From Sphingomonas sp. UNC305MFCol5.2 (GTDB lineage: Bacteria > Pseudomonadota > Alphaproteobacteria > Sphingomonadales > Sphingomonadaceae), in contig NZ_JOOE01000001.1 in assembly GCF_000712135.1 (NCBI RefSeq), positions 682,001-746,000 on the forward strand: 64,000 nucleotides of DNA, read 5' to 3'. The translations under genes and the position numbers were made by a program. Shown in pieces: positions 9,736-18,232 of this stretch. Each line of letters opens with the position of its first letter. Position 1 is the first letter of the stretch. The notes under the pieces were generated by a model. The model did no database searches, was not told the DNA's origin, and worked only from the letters and a program-made list of their open reading frames with translations.

Positions 9736-10502
9736 TTGCCCTTGAACTCCGGCTTGCGCTTCTGGAGGAACGCCGCGACGCCCTCCTGAAAATCCTGCGA
9801 CCTGGCCGCGACCGACTGGTGCTCGGCCTCCAGCGCGAGCGTCTCCTCGAGTGTACCGCTCAGCGCCGCCTTGACCTGCTTGCGGATCAGCCCGAGCGCG
9901 ACCGTCGGCATCGCGGCGAGGCGGCGAGCATAGGTCATCGCCGTGTCGAACACGACACCATCGTCCACCACATGCGTGAGCAATCCCGCCGCTTGCGCAT
10001 CGTGCGCCGAAAGGCGCTCGCCGAGCAGAGCCATTTCGAGCACCTTCGCTCTTCCGGCAGCCTTGGCGATCAGCCAGGTCGCGCCGGCATCAGGAACCAG
10101 CCCGATATTGGCGAAAGCGAGCAACAGATAGGACGAGCGCGCACCGATCACGATGTCGCCGCCCAGCGCCAGCGACGCTCCCGCCCCCGCCGCGGGGCCG
10201 TTCATCGCCGTCACGATCGGGATCGGCAGATCGGCCATGGTCTGCTGGACCGGGTTGTAATGGTTGCGCAGCCTGTCCCCCGGATCGCCGCCCGCGCCTT
10301 CCTTGAGCGAGGCTCCCGCGCAAAAGGCCCGCCCCTCGCCGGTGAGCAACATCGCGCGGGCGCCGTCATCGACTGCCCGGCGCAGCGACGCGGCGAGCAG
10401 ATCGAGCATGTCGAGCGTGACGGCATTGAGCTCATCGGGACGATTGAGCCGGAGCACCGCGACATCGCCGTCGAGCGCGTAGAGGATCGTGTCGTCGCTC
10501 AA
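9732..10502 (-). CDS. enoyl-CoA hydratase/isomerase family protein, PaaG-like
   Basis: A 256-residue crotonase-fold protein. The best start is TTG 10502, which overlaps the epimerase TGA (TTGA) and gives the normal N terminus [20 protein letters not shown]; upstream in-frame codons fall inside the epimerase gene. The oxyanion-hole region is [17 protein letters not shown]. Both glutamates of classical enoyl-CoA hydratases are missing, whereas GLVPDAG keeps the aspartate of PaaG-type isomerases. It is therefore more likely an isomerase or another crotonase reaction than a standard hydratase. It is operon-internal between epimerase and mutase; its exact substrate is unknown. Confidence 0.88.
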   Translation of the reverse strand: MSDDTILYALDGDVAVLRLNRPDELNAVTLDMLDLLAASLRRAVDDGARAMLLTGEGRAFCAGASLKEGAGGDPGDRLRNHYNPVQQTMADLPIPIVTAMNGPAAGAGASLALGGDIVIGARSSYLLLAFANIGLVPDAGATWLIAKAAGRAKVLEMALLGERLSAHDAQAAGLLTHVVDDGVVFDTAMTYARRLAAMPTVALGLIRKQVKAALSGTLEETLALEAEHQSVAARSQDFQEGVAAFLQKRKPEFKGK

Positions 10503-10918
10503 TGTCCGTCCCTCGGCGTCTCCATGATCTCGGTGAGCACGCCGCCCATGTCCTTCGGGTGCACGAAGAAGATCGGTGTGCCGTGCGCCCCGATGCGCGG
10601 CTCGCCGAGCACCTTGGCGCCCTTCGCCTCGAACCATGCTTTGGCTTCGTGGATGTCAGGCACTTCGTAGCACAGATGATGCTGCCCGCCCGCCGGGTTC
10701 TTCGCGAGAAAGCCGTGGATCGGCGACCCCTCCCCCAGCGGCTCGATCAGCTCGATCTGGGTGTTGGGCGTATCGACAAAGCACACTTTCACGCCCTGAG
10801 CGGGCAAATCGAAGGGCGCGCGGATCACCTCCGCACCCATCATATCGCGATAAAAGGCGATCGACGCCTCGATCGAAGGCGTCGCGATGCCGACATGGTT
10901 GAGGCGGCCGAGCTTCAT
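10499..10918 (-). CDS. mce: methylmalonyl-CoA epimerase
   Basis: A 139-residue glyoxalase-fold (VOC) protein that converts (S)- to (R)-methylmalonyl-CoA between PccAB and the mutase. It begins MKLGRLNHVGIATPSIEAS, with the first metal-ligand histidine in NHVGIA. It then has TPNTQIELIEPL, GGQHHLCYEV and FVHPKDMGGVLTEI, all diagnostic of this family. Overlaps of four bases on both sides (ATGA with the exported-protein gene, TTGA with the hydratase) place it firmly in the operon. Confidence 0.96.
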   Translation of the reverse strand: MKLGRLNHVGIATPSIEASIAFYRDMMGAEVIRAPFDLPAQGVKVCFVDTPNTQIELIEPLGEGSPIHGFLAKNPAGGQHHLCYEVPDIHEAKAWFEAKGAKVLGEPRIGAHGTPIFFVHPKDMGGVLTEIMETPRDGH

Positions 10919-11448
10919 TGTGTCTTCGGCGCCGGAGTGACCGACGGCATCGAATAGGGCATGCCGCAGGTCGCGTAGACCTTGCGGAACATCGCGTCGC
11001 CGCCGGGGCCCGCAAACTCCCGCTCGATCATCGTCTCGCCCTCCGCAAAACTGAGGCGCACCTTCTTCGCCTTGGCGATCTCCTCGGCGATCAGGAAGAC
11101 TTCGGCGGTCTCGCCGTTATAGGCGCCTTTGCCGGGGAACAGCCACGACGTCATGTCCGCCATTCCCTCGTCGAGGGTCAGCGTGACGATCCGCGCATCG
11201 CCGGCCGCGACAGCGGGCTTGGGCATGAACTGCACCGAGACGATCGGTACGTTGACGGTGTCGCAGCGAAACAGCAGCCGCGAACCGTCGGCGGCGCGCA
11301 CGGCCGCGGTCGAGCTTTTCGGCTGGGCCGGATCGGCGCTCTCGCGGAAAGTCCAGACGCCCGGCGCAGGTGCGGCGGGAGCGGCTGCCGGAGCGGGCGC
11401 GGGGGCAGTCTGGGCACCGAAGGCCAGCGCGAAAAGGAAGCTGATCAT
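10915..11448 (-). CDS. exported protein of unknown function
   Basis: A 177-residue protein with an N-terminal signal (MISFLFALAFGAQTAPA) followed by a Pro/Ala-rich linker. The ~145-residue mature domain has two cysteines (FRCDT and ATCGMPY). ATG 11448 is preferred because AAGGATAGAG lies just upstream; in-frame codons further upstream would lose the signal peptide. It follows pccB by 40 bp and overlaps the epimerase start by four bases. I do not recognise the domain and cannot say why a periplasmic protein belongs to this operon. Confidence 0.72.
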   Translation of the reverse strand: MISFLFALAFGAQTAPAPAPAAAPAAPAPGVWTFRESADPAQPKSSTAAVRAADGSRLLFRCDTVNVPIVSVQFMPKPAVAAGDARIVTLTLDEGMADMTSWLFPGKGAYNGETAEVFLIAEEIAKAKKVRLSFAEGETMIEREFAGPGGDAMFRKVYATCGMPYSMPSVTPAPKTQ

Positions 11449-11488
11449 CTCTATCCTTGCATGCAGTCGGCCACCGCCGCGGCGCCGT

Positions 11489-13015
11489 TCACAGCGGGAT
11501 GTTGTCGTGCTTCTTCCACGGGTTCTCAAGCTGCTTGTTGCGCAGCTTGCGAAGCCCCAGCGCGATCCGGCGGCGCGTGGAATGCGGCAGGATCACTTCG
11601 TCGATAAAGCCCTTCGACGCCGCCACGAACGGATTGGCGAAGCGCGCCTCATACTCCGCCGTGCGCTCGGCGATTTCCTCTGGCGTCTTGCCGCGGAAGA
11701 TGATCTCGACCGCGCCTTTCGCGCCCATCACCGCGATCTCTGCGGTAGGCCAGGCATAGTTCAAGTCGCCGCGAAGATGCTTCGACGCCATCACGTCGTA
11801 CGCCCCGCCATAGGCTTTGCGGGTGATCACGGTGATCTTGGGCACCGTCGCCTCGGCATAAGCGAAGAGCAGCTTCGCACCGTGCTTGATGATCCCCGAA
11901 TGCTCCTGCCCGACGCCCGGCAGGAAGCCGGGGACATCGACAAAAGTCAGGATCGGTATGTCGAATGCATCGCAGAAGCGCACGAAGCGCGCCGCCTTCT
12001 TCGACGAATTGATGTCGAGCACCCCGGCCAGCACCATCGGCTGGTTGGCGACCACGCCCACCGTGCGCCCCTCGATCCGGCCGAAGCCGATCAGGATATT
12101 GGCGGCATGCGTCGGCTGGATTTCGAAGAACTCGCCTTCGTCGAGCACCTTCCGCACGCACTCGTGCATGTCATAGGGCTGGTTGGCGCTGGGCGGGATC
12201 AGCGTGTCGAGGCTGGGCTCGAGCCGGTCCCACGGATCGTCGCACGGCCGCTCGGGAACATCCTCGCGGTTCGATGCGGGCAAGAAGTCCACGAAGTCGC
12301 GGGCCGCGAGCAGCGCCTCGATGTCGTTGTCGAAGGCCACATCGGCGACCCCCGACTTCGTGGTATGCGTCACCGCTCCACCCAGTTCCTCCTGCGTGAC
12401 GATCTCGTTGGTAACGGTCTTCACTACATCTGGGCCGGTGACGAACATGTACGACGAATCCTTCACCATGAAGATGAAGTCGGTCATCGCGGGAGAATAG
12501 ACGGCCCCGCCTGCGCAGGGGCCCATGATCAGGCTCAACTGCGGCACCACGCCGCTGGCCAGCACGTTGCGCTGGAACACTTCGGCATAGCCGGCGAGGC
12601 TGGCGACGCCTTCCTGGATGCGCGCGCCGCCGCTGTCGTTGAGGCCGATCACCGGCGCGCCGACCTTCATCGCCATGTCCATGATCTTGCAGATCTTCTG
12701 CGCGTGGCGCTCGGAGAGCGAGCCGCCGAACACCGTGAAGTCCTGGCTGAACACGAAGACGAGGCGGCCGTTGATCGTGCCGCTGCCGGTGACGACGCCG
12801 TCGCCGGGGACGATCTGGTCCGCCATGCCGAAATCGACGGCGTTGTGCTCGACATACATGTCGAGCTCCTCGAACGATCCCTGGTCGAGCAAAACCTCGA
12901 CTCGCTCGCGCGCGGTGAGCTTGCCCTTGGCATGCTGCGCGTCGATGCGCTTCTGCCCGCCGCCCAGGCGAGCGGCGGCGCGGCGGCGCTCTAATTCCTC
13001 GATCGTCGACGACAT
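11489..13015 (-). CDS. pccB: propionyl-CoA carboxylase, carboxyltransferase beta subunit
   Basis: A 508-residue carboxyltransferase that moves the carboxyl group from biotin on PccA to propionyl-CoA. It begins [20 protein letters not shown]. It contains both crotonase-like halves with acyl-CoA contact loops ([50 protein letters not shown]). ATG 13015 gives the usual family length; an upstream extension would run into the regulatory region. It is the first gene of the leftward operon, divergent from the ScfR/PrpR-type regulator, with candidate operator half-sites 49-74 nt upstream of the start. Confidence 0.96.
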   Translation of the reverse strand: MSSTIEELERRRAAARLGGGQKRIDAQHAKGKLTARERVEVLLDQGSFEELDMYVEHNAVDFGMADQIVPGDGVVTGSGTINGRLVFVFSQDFTVFGGSLSERHAQKICKIMDMAMKVGAPVIGLNDSGGARIQEGVASLAGYAEVFQRNVLASGVVPQLSLIMGPCAGGAVYSPAMTDFIFMVKDSSYMFVTGPDVVKTVTNEIVTQEELGGAVTHTTKSGVADVAFDNDIEALLAARDFVDFLPASNREDVPERPCDDPWDRLEPSLDTLIPPSANQPYDMHECVRKVLDEGEFFEIQPTHAANILIGFGRIEGRTVGVVANQPMVLAGVLDINSSKKAARFVRFCDAFDIPILTFVDVPGFLPGVGQEHSGIIKHGAKLLFAYAEATVPKITVITRKAYGGAYDVMASKHLRGDLNYAWPTAEIAVMGAKGAVEIIFRGKTPEEIAERTAEYEARFANPFVAASKGFIDEVILPHSTRRRIALGLRKLRNKQLENPWKKHDNIPL

Positions 13016-13063
13016 TGCAGGCTCCCGAGAGGTGGCGCCTTCTGCACAGGGCATGCGCGAACA

Positions 13064-13089
13064 CGCAAATGCAATGTTGCAAAGTTGCG
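13064..13089. promoter_or_regulatory. cluster of GCAA/TTGC half-sites, candidate ScfR operator in the pccB promoter
   Basis: Within 26 bp there are four half-sites, two CGCAA/TGCAA and two TTGCA/TTGCG, in nested inverted arrangement. On the pccB strand it reads AACTTTGCAACATTGC. Actinobacterial relatives of the divergent regulator (RamB, PrpR) recognise TTTGCAA-type sites, so this is a reasonable operator candidate. Binding is inferred, not shown. Confidence 0.45.
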
Positions 13090-13153
13090 GGGGAGGGGTT
13101 TGCAGAATATGCTGCAGCCTATGATAGGCACGCATCGCCCGCCTCAGAGCACG

Positions 13154-13276
13154 CCCCTCCCTGGAAGGGAGGGGATGGGGGTGGGTGCGCGGCCCGCAGG
13201 GTCGCGCCCTACGAGCTGCGTCGATGGGCTCGCCTCGCTCGCACCCACCCCTAACCCCTCCCTTGCAGGGAGGGGA
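13154..13276. repeat. REP-like inverted repeat pair (CCCTCCC...GGGAGGG family)
   Basis: Two GC-rich hairpins flank a 60-bp spacer. The first pairs CCCCTCCC with GGGAGGGG around GGAA-like bases. The second, at 13255-13275, is CCCCTCCC-TTGCA-GGGAGGGG. Outside the stems GGGGGTGGGTGCG is matched by CGCACCCACCCC, so the whole block can fold on itself. A half copy with the same TTGCA loop lies at 14692-14715. It has the look of a REP/BIME element occupying the pccB-regulator intergenic region. Confidence 0.6.
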
Positions 13277-13284
13277 ATCTAGTG
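13268..13284 (+). promoter_or_regulatory. Shine-Dalgarno of the ScfR-like gene embedded in a repeat hairpin
   Basis: GGGAGGGG at 13268-13275 is six bases before the GTG start at 13282 and forms the 3' arm of the perfect 8-bp hairpin at 13255-13275. When folded, the ribosome-binding site would be fully paired. This may lower or condition translation of the regulator. Confidence 0.5.
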
Positions 13285-14688
13285 GGCACTCCCCGCCGCC
13301 GGCTGTTCGAAGGCTTCCGCTTACGCGATCTGCGCCGCCGCATCGGCCTGAGCCAGTCGGCGATGGCGGGCCGGCTGGGTATCTCGGTCCCTTATTTGTC
13401 GCAAATCGAGAATAACGGCCGGCCGATCACCGATGTCGTGCTGCTCGCGCTCGCCCGCGAATTCCCGATGGAAGCGGCCGATATCGGCGCCGAGGCCGAA
13501 ACCTCGACGCTGCTGCGCACGATCGACGCAGCAACCGACACCAGCATCGCCGCGCATCCCCTGAGCGAAACCGACGTTCGCCGCGGGCTGGAGCAGCAAC
13601 CCCTGCTCGCCCGCCGGCTCGTCGCGGTGCACGAAGCCTGGCGCCGCAGTCAGGAACAGCTCCGCGTCCTCGACGACCGCTTCGATACCGGATCGAGCGA
13701 CGCTGCGCCGCTCCCCTGGGAGGAAGTCCGCGACTGGTTCCAGGCGGAAGGCAACTACATCGACGCGATCGACCGCTCGGCCGAGGCGCTCGCCGACGCG
13801 CTCGACGAAGGTCCGGTGAGCCAGGCACTCGAGGATCGCCTCCGCCGCTGGCACGGCGTCCGCGTGATCGGCGAGGACAGCGACGGCAGCCAGCTCAGCC
13901 GCTTCGACGAATCCGCGCGTACGCTGGCGCTCAACTCCGGCCTCCCGCCGGAAAGCCGCGCCTTCCTGCTCGCGCACCGGCTGGTCCGCTACGAATTCGC
14001 CAACGAGATGCACCATGTCGTCGCCGAAGCGGGGCTGGCGAGCCAGGCCTCGCGCGAATTGCTCAGCGTCGGCCTGGCCAATTACGCCGCCGGTGCGCTG
14101 CTGATGCCGTATGGCAGCTTCCGCGCCCGGGCGCGCGAGGTCCGGCACGATATCGATCGGCTGCGCCAGCGCTTCGGCGTGAGCTTCGAACAGGCATGCC
14201 ACCGCCTCTCGACACTCCAGCGGCCCGGTGCCGCCGGCCTGCCCTTCTTCTTCTGCCGGGTCGACATGGCGGGCAACATCACCAAGCGCCACTCGGCGAC
14301 GCGGCTCCAGTTCGCGGCATTGGGTGGCGCGTGCCCGCTCTGGGTGGTGCACGAGGCAGTGGCGATCCCCGATCGCATCCTCGTGCAACTGGCGGAGATG
14401 CCCGACGGGACGCGCTACGTCTCGATGGCGAAGGGGCTGGTCAAGCCATCGGGCAGCTACGCGCGTCCTGCCCGCCGCTATGCCGTGGCGCTGGGCTGCG
14501 AGGAAACGCACGCGGCGGATTTCGTCTATGCCGATGATCTCCGGCTGGGCGGTGCGGCGACGCCGATCGGCGCTTCGTGCCGCATCTGCCCACGGACGGA
14601 TTGCGACCAACGCGCCTTCCCGCCGGCAGGATCGGTGATCGAGATCGATGCCGATCGGCGGAGCGTCGTCCCGTACGCGTTCCGCTAG
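13282..14688 (+). CDS. short-chain fatty acyl transcriptional regulator, ScfR/PrpR/RamB type
   Basis: A 468-residue regulator with a GTG start. Residues 10-65 are an XRE/Cro helix-turn-helix ([27 protein letters not shown]). The middle contains an IrrE/ImmA-like segment, and the C terminus is DUF2083 with a C-x2-C-x4-C cluster ([10 protein letters not shown]433, C436, C441). The mycobacterial homologue PrpR carries an Fe-S cluster in its C-terminal region, so these cysteines may bind metal. Relatives control propionate and short-chain acyl-CoA metabolism. The gene is divergent from pccB, which matches that role. Family assignment is strong; regulation of this operon is inferred. Confidence 0.88.
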   Translation: MGTPRRRLFEGFRLRDLRRRIGLSQSAMAGRLGISVPYLSQIENNGRPITDVVLLALAREFPMEAADIGAEAETSTLLRTIDAATDTSIAAHPLSETDVRRGLEQQPLLARRLVAVHEAWRRSQEQLRVLDDRFDTGSSDAAPLPWEEVRDWFQAEGNYIDAIDRSAEALADALDEGPVSQALEDRLRRWHGVRVIGEDSDGSQLSRFDESARTLALNSGLPPESRAFLLAHRLVRYEFANEMHHVVAEAGLASQASRELLSVGLANYAAGALLMPYGSFRARAREVRHDIDRLRQRFGVSFEQACHRLSTLQRPGAAGLPFFFCRVDMAGNITKRHSATRLQFAALGGACPLWVVHEAVAIPDRILVQLAEMPDGTRYVSMAKGLVKPSGSYARPARRYAVALGCEETHAADFVYADDLRLGGAATPIGASCRICPRTDCDQRAFPPAGSVIEIDADRRSVVPYAFR

Positions 14689-14691
14689 CCT

Positions 14692-14715
14692 CTCCCCTCC
14701 CTTGCAGGGAGGGGA
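14692..14715. repeat. single REP-like hairpin after the ScfR-like gene
   Basis: CCCCTCCC-TTGCA-GGGAGGGG, the same stem and loop as at 13255-13275, four bases after the regulator stop codon. Identical hairpins therefore bracket the regulator gene. It may also serve as a transcription barrier before the convergent lipoprotein gene. Confidence 0.6.
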
Positions 14716-14740
14716 ACGGGCAACACCCACACCCCACGCC

Positions 14741-15673
14741 TCAAGGCATGTCGTTCGCCAGACCCACGGCCCGGTTATAGGAATCGACCATCGCCTCCGC
14801 GTCGTTGGCGGAATGCGACTGCTTCACCTGGCGATATTGGCCGATCATCGATCCCAACATGTCGACCACCAACCCCGAGATGCTGAGGCGGCTCGTCTCC
14901 ACCGGTTCCTTCGCCTTGGCCTTGGCGTCGGCGATCGCCTTCTGCTGATCGGCGAGCAGTTTCTCCAGCGATCCGGCCAGCGCATCGCCTTTGGCGAACA
15001 CCGCCGGATCGCGAAGGTCCTCGGGCTTGTCGAACAGGCCGACGAGATCTTCGGCCTGCTGCATCGCCAGCTTGGTGTTATAGGCGACGGTGTCGCCGCT
15101 CTGCTTGAGCGTGGCGAGTTCCGCTTCGGCGCCGGCGCGGCGCTGTTTGGTCAACGCGGCGTTGAACTCGTCCATCGCCGCCAACGCCGCGTCGAATTCG
15201 GCCGTCATCTGGGCGTCTTCGGCCTTGCCGCGTTTCAGCCCGTCCGCGCGATAGGCCTTGGTATTGTAATAGGCATAAAGCGGCTTCAGCCGCGCCAGCA
15301 CCTTTTGCAGCGCAGTATCCAGCTTCTCCGCTGCCGCGTCGACCGGGCCCAGCGCGCCGGGCAGCGCGCGCGCCGCCTTCAGCTTGTCCGCTTCGTTTTC
15401 GAGCCAGCCATCGCTGATGGTGATGGTTTCGCTCGGCGACTGGCTGGCCACGCGCGCCTCCTTGTAGGCCTTCGCCGTCGCCGGCAGCCCATAGGTTTCG
15501 AGCAACGCGTTATACGCCTGGGTATAGGCGCTCAATTTGGCCGCCGTGGCGGGCGAAGTCGCCACTGCCTCCAGCGACCCGTTTCCGCTGCCGCCCGAGC
15601 CCGAGCCGCCGCAGGCCCCCAGCATGAACAATCCCGCCAGGGCGACACCCTGGCGCAGCTTCATCCCTCGCAT
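14741..15673 (-). CDS. YiiG-like lipoprotein, probable DUF3829 family
   Basis: A 310-residue protein with a lipoprotein signal: a basic start, a hydrophobic core and the lipobox MLGAC, then a Gly/Ser linker. The mature part is mainly helical, with segments such as YNALLETYGL and YAYYNTKAYRADGLKRGK that resemble DUF3829 (E. coli YiiG). I chose ATG 15673 because GAGGGG lies at good spacing; ATG 15664 is possible. It is divergent from the aldolase gene. The cellular role of this family is unknown. Confidence 0.72.
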   Translation of the reverse strand: MRGMKLRQGVALAGLFMLGACGGSGSGGSGNGSLEAVATSPATAAKLSAYTQAYNALLETYGLPATAKAYKEARVASQSPSETITISDGWLENEADKLKAARALPGALGPVDAAAEKLDTALQKVLARLKPLYAYYNTKAYRADGLKRGKAEDAQMTAEFDAALAAMDEFNAALTKQRRAGAEAELATLKQSGDTVAYNTKLAMQQAEDLVGLFDKPEDLRDPAVFAKGDALAGSLEKLLADQQKAIADAKAKAKEPVETSRLSISGLVVDMLGSMIGQYRQVKQSHSANDAEAMVDSYNRAVGLANDMP

Positions 15674-15808
15674 TCGGTAGATCCCCTCAGTCGTTGCGAA
15701 CGCGTAACGCACTCGCGGCAATTTTGATCCGGATCGATGCCGACGGGTGCGCCGTTGCCGCGAACCCCGGATGCGTGGCATATTGCAACCAAAGACAGGA
15801 GAGGATCG

Positions 15809-16582
15809 ATGGCCACTGCGCTTCAGCAAGACGCCGGCAACCCCCTCGGCGTCAGCGATGCCGAATGGGAGGCGCGCCAGCAGCTCGCCGCCTGCTACCG
15901 CGTGTTCGACATGCTCGGCTGGTCCGAGATGATCTACAACCACATCACCGTGAAGCTGCCCGATCAGGACGGCGCGTTCCTGATCAATCCGTTCGGGCTG
16001 CATTTCAGCGAAGTGAAGGCCTCGAACCTCGTCAAGATCGACATCGACGGCAACAAGCTCGGCGACTCTCCCTATCCGGTGAACCGGGCGGGCTTCGTCC
16101 AGCACGCATTGTTCCACCGCCATCTCCCCGATGCGCATTGCATCATGCACACCCACACGACGGCCGGCATGGCAGTGAGCTCGGTCGAGGGCGGCCTTCG
16201 CCCCACCAATTTCTATGCCTGCAATTTCGCGGGTCAGATCGCCTATCACGACTTCGAAGGCGTGACGGTCCGCGACGAGGAAGGTGAGCGCCTCCTCGCC
16301 AATCTGGGCGACAAGCGCGTGATGCTGCTGCGCAACCACGGCATCCTGGTGATGGGGCGGACCTTGCCCGAGGCGTTCATCAAGCACTGGTCGCTCCAGC
16401 GCGCCTGCGAGATCCAGGTGGCGACGCTGGGGATGGGCGAGCCGCTGACGGTGTCCGACGAAGTCGTCGCGGTGCACCAGCGCGACCTGCACATGGCGCA
16501 GGTCCCCGGCGGCCCGGGCGCGGCGGACTTCGCGGCGATGGTGCGGCTGGTCGACCGGACGGACCGGAGCTGGCGGGAGTAA
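15809..16582 (+). CDS. class II aldolase/adducin family protein
   Basis: A 257-residue protein of the family that includes fuculose-1-phosphate aldolase and ribulose-5-phosphate epimerase. Zinc-ligand regions are visible as CIMHTHTTAGMAVSS near residue 110 and LLRNHGILVMGRTL near residue 180. AGGAGAGG precedes ATG 15809. Members of this longer, adducin-like subgroup act in diverse sugar or aromatic side pathways, and the neighbours give no substrate clue. A possible link to L-fucose breakdown cannot be excluded since a fucosidase is encoded 12 kb away, but that is speculation. Confidence 0.85.
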   Translation: MATALQQDAGNPLGVSDAEWEARQQLAACYRVFDMLGWSEMIYNHITVKLPDQDGAFLINPFGLHFSEVKASNLVKIDIDGNKLGDSPYPVNRAGFVQHALFHRHLPDAHCIMHTHTTAGMAVSSVEGGLRPTNFYACNFAGQIAYHDFEGVTVRDEEGERLLANLGDKRVMLLRNHGILVMGRTLPEAFIKHWSLQRACEIQVATLGMGEPLTVSDEVVAVHQRDLHMAQVPGGPGAADFAAMVRLVDRTDRSWRE

Positions 16583-16592
16583 TCGCACTCCA

Positions 16593-16670
16593 GTGCTCCT
16601 GCGAAAGCAGGAGCCCAGGATCACAAGCGACATCCTTCGCCACTCTGGGCTCCTGCTTTCGCAGGAGTAC
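16593..16670. repeat. REP-like palindromic element, copy 1 (CTCCTGC-GAAA-GCAGGAG)
   Basis: The left half holds CTCCTGCGAAAGCAGGAG followed by CCCAGGA. The right half is the inverted form (TCTGGGCTCCTGCTTTCGCAGGAG), about 30 bp away. The spacer also resembles that of the second copy at 30105-30177 (AAGCGAC ... ACTCTGGG). It sits between the stop codons of convergent genes. This is a dispersed intergenic repeat. Confidence 0.75.
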
Positions 16671-16697
16671 AAGTCGCGTTTTGACGCGCCCGTGGAA

Positions 16698-17501
16698 CTA
16701 GCCGAACCGAAATCCGCTAACCGCCCAGCCCATCACGTGGTCGCGATAATCAGCCACCGCGGGCCCCTCCCCGCCCGCGCCGAGCGCCACCATAAGCGGC
16801 AGGAGGTGCTCCTCTCGCGGATGGGCGAAAAGGGCATGGGGGAGCTTGTCCCACGCGGCGACACGTTCCGCGCGGCGGGCAGGATCGGGATCGGTCACGG
16901 CATCGACCAGGGCCGCATCCCATTCGTCCGCCACGGGCGTCACCTGCGGGCCGCGTGCGCGGAGGTTGTGGAAGCTCATGCCCGAACCGACGATGAGCAC
17001 GCCTTCGTCGCGCAAGGGGGCCAGCGCGCGGCCGATCGCGATGTGCGCGGCGGGATCGAGGTCCTTGCGCAGCGAAAGCTGGACCAGCGGGATATCGGCG
17101 CCGGGGACGGTGACCATCATCGGGATGAACACGCCGTGGTCCCAACCGCGCTCGCTTTCCTCGTCGACGGGGAAACCCGCGCCTTCGATCAACGCCCTGG
17201 CGCGGGCCGCCACTTCGGGAGAACCCGGCGCGTCCCAGTGCAGGCGATAAGTATGCTCGGGGAAACCGTAATAGTCGAACAGCAAAGGCTGGCCGCCGCC
17301 GCTATGGACGGTGACCCGGTCCTCCTCCCAATGGCCGGAGATCAGCAGGATCGCCCTGGGCCGCTCGGGCAGGCCGTCGATGCGGCTGGCGAGATAGACC
17401 TGCATCGGCTGCCACATCGGATCGGCGGGGCCGCCATCGGGGTCCATGAAGAAACAGGGTCCGCCGCCATGCGGGAGGAAGAAGGTCGGCAAGGTCATCA
17501 T
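16698..17501 (-). CDS. LigB/DODA-type extradiol dioxygenase, class III
   Basis: A 267-residue protein of the 4,5-DOPA dioxygenase family (E. coli YgiD-like), a metal-dependent ring-opening enzyme for catechols. Expected metal and active-site histidines are in FLPHGGGPCFF, ISGHWEEDRV, WDHGVFIPMM and MSFHNLR. GGAAAG lies before the double ATG at 17501/17498. No other aromatic-degradation gene is adjacent, so the substrate is open. A GTTC-N7-GTTC motif 22 nt upstream of the start looks like an alphaproteobacterial LexA box. Confidence 0.88.
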   Translation of the reverse strand: MMTLPTFFLPHGGGPCFFMDPDGGPADPMWQPMQVYLASRIDGLPERPRAILLISGHWEEDRVTVHSGGGQPLLFDYYGFPEHTYRLHWDAPGSPEVAARARALIEGAGFPVDEESERGWDHGVFIPMMVTVPGADIPLVQLSLRKDLDPAAHIAIGRALAPLRDEGVLIVGSGMSFHNLRARGPQVTPVADEWDAALVDAVTDPDPARRAERVAAWDKLPHALFAHPREEHLLPLMVALGAGGEGPAVADYRDHVMGWAVSGFRFG

Positions 17502-17522
17502 GAAGCTTTCCTACAGAGCGAT

Positions 17523-17537
17523 GTTCTGCTATTGTTC
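17523..17537. promoter_or_regulatory. SOS-box-like GTTC-N7-GTTC motif upstream of dioxygenase
   Basis: GTTC-TGCTATT-GTTC is an exact match to the alphaproteobacterial LexA half-site spacing, in the dioxygenase promoter region. Such an eight-base pattern is expected about twice by chance in both strands of 64 kb, so the support is weak without binding data. Confidence 0.25.
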
Positions 17538-17728
17538 TCGCATGGCATGCCCGAATTCATCGCGAGCCAAAAACCGAAGCACGAAACAAGATTCCATCGA
17601 CGAGCAACTTTTGTTCACGATTCGCGGGAAAAGTGCGAAGTTAAGCCCGGTAAATCCAACATTGGCGGGACAGCGGGCCGCGACAATGCCGGTTTCGGAA
17701 ACGCCCCGTTTCCGGCTACATCGCTGCA

Positions 17729-18232
17729 ATGACTCGCTTCACCGTCAACAACCAGCCGGTCGAGTACAAGATGGATCCGCGCACGCCCTTGCTCTGGGCG
17801 CTGCGCGATGCCTCCAACCTGACCGGTACCAAATATGGCTGCGGCACCGGCGATTGCGGAGCATGTGCCGTGGATGTCGACGGCGGGTTGCGGCTCGCCT
17901 GTCAGGAGACGATCGGCGCGCTCGAGGGGACTTTCGTCACTACGATCGAGGGCCTTTCGAAGGATCGCAGCCATCCGGTGCAACAGGCGCTGCTCGCCAC
18001 CAATATCGTCCAGTGCGGCTTTTGCATTCCCGGCGTGGTGATGGCGGCGTCGGTGTTGCTGCGCAACAACCGCAACCCGAGCGAGGGCGACATCAAGGAG
18101 GCGATTCCGAACATCTGCCGCTGCGGCATCTATCCGCGGCTGATCGGCGCGATCACCGATGCCGCCCGACTGGCGCGTGGCGATGCCCCACTGGCAAACG
18201 GACCCGAACCGGAGACACCCGCGCCTGAATGA
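17729..18232 (+). CDS. orphan [2Fe-2S]-binding protein of the molybdenum hydroxylase small-subunit family
   Basis: A 167-residue protein like the isoquinoline 1-oxidoreductase alpha subunit (IorA/CoxS). It has the plant-ferredoxin-type cluster (C38, C43, C46, C58; YGCGTGDCGAC) and the second helical-domain cluster (C96, C99, C130, C132; CGFC and CRC). In molybdenum hydroxylases it passes electrons from the molybdopterin large subunit to an acceptor. No large subunit or FAD subunit is encoded next to it: an RcnB-like gene follows. It either works with a distant partner or serves another role. Confidence 0.9.
   Translation: MTRFTVNNQPVEYKMDPRTPLLWALRDASNLTGTKYGCGTGDCGACAVDVDGGLRLACQETIGALEGTFVTTIEGLSKDRSHPVQQALLATNIVQCGFCIPGVVMAASVLLRNNRNPSEGDIKEAIPNICRCGIYPRLIGAITDAARLARGDAPLANGPEPETPAPE

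Noticed and set aside
15809..17501. An aromatic-degradation cluster made by the aldolase-like and LigB-type genes
   Set aside because: The genes are convergent, separated by a dispersed repeat, and no ring hydroxylase, thioesterase or transporter is nearby.
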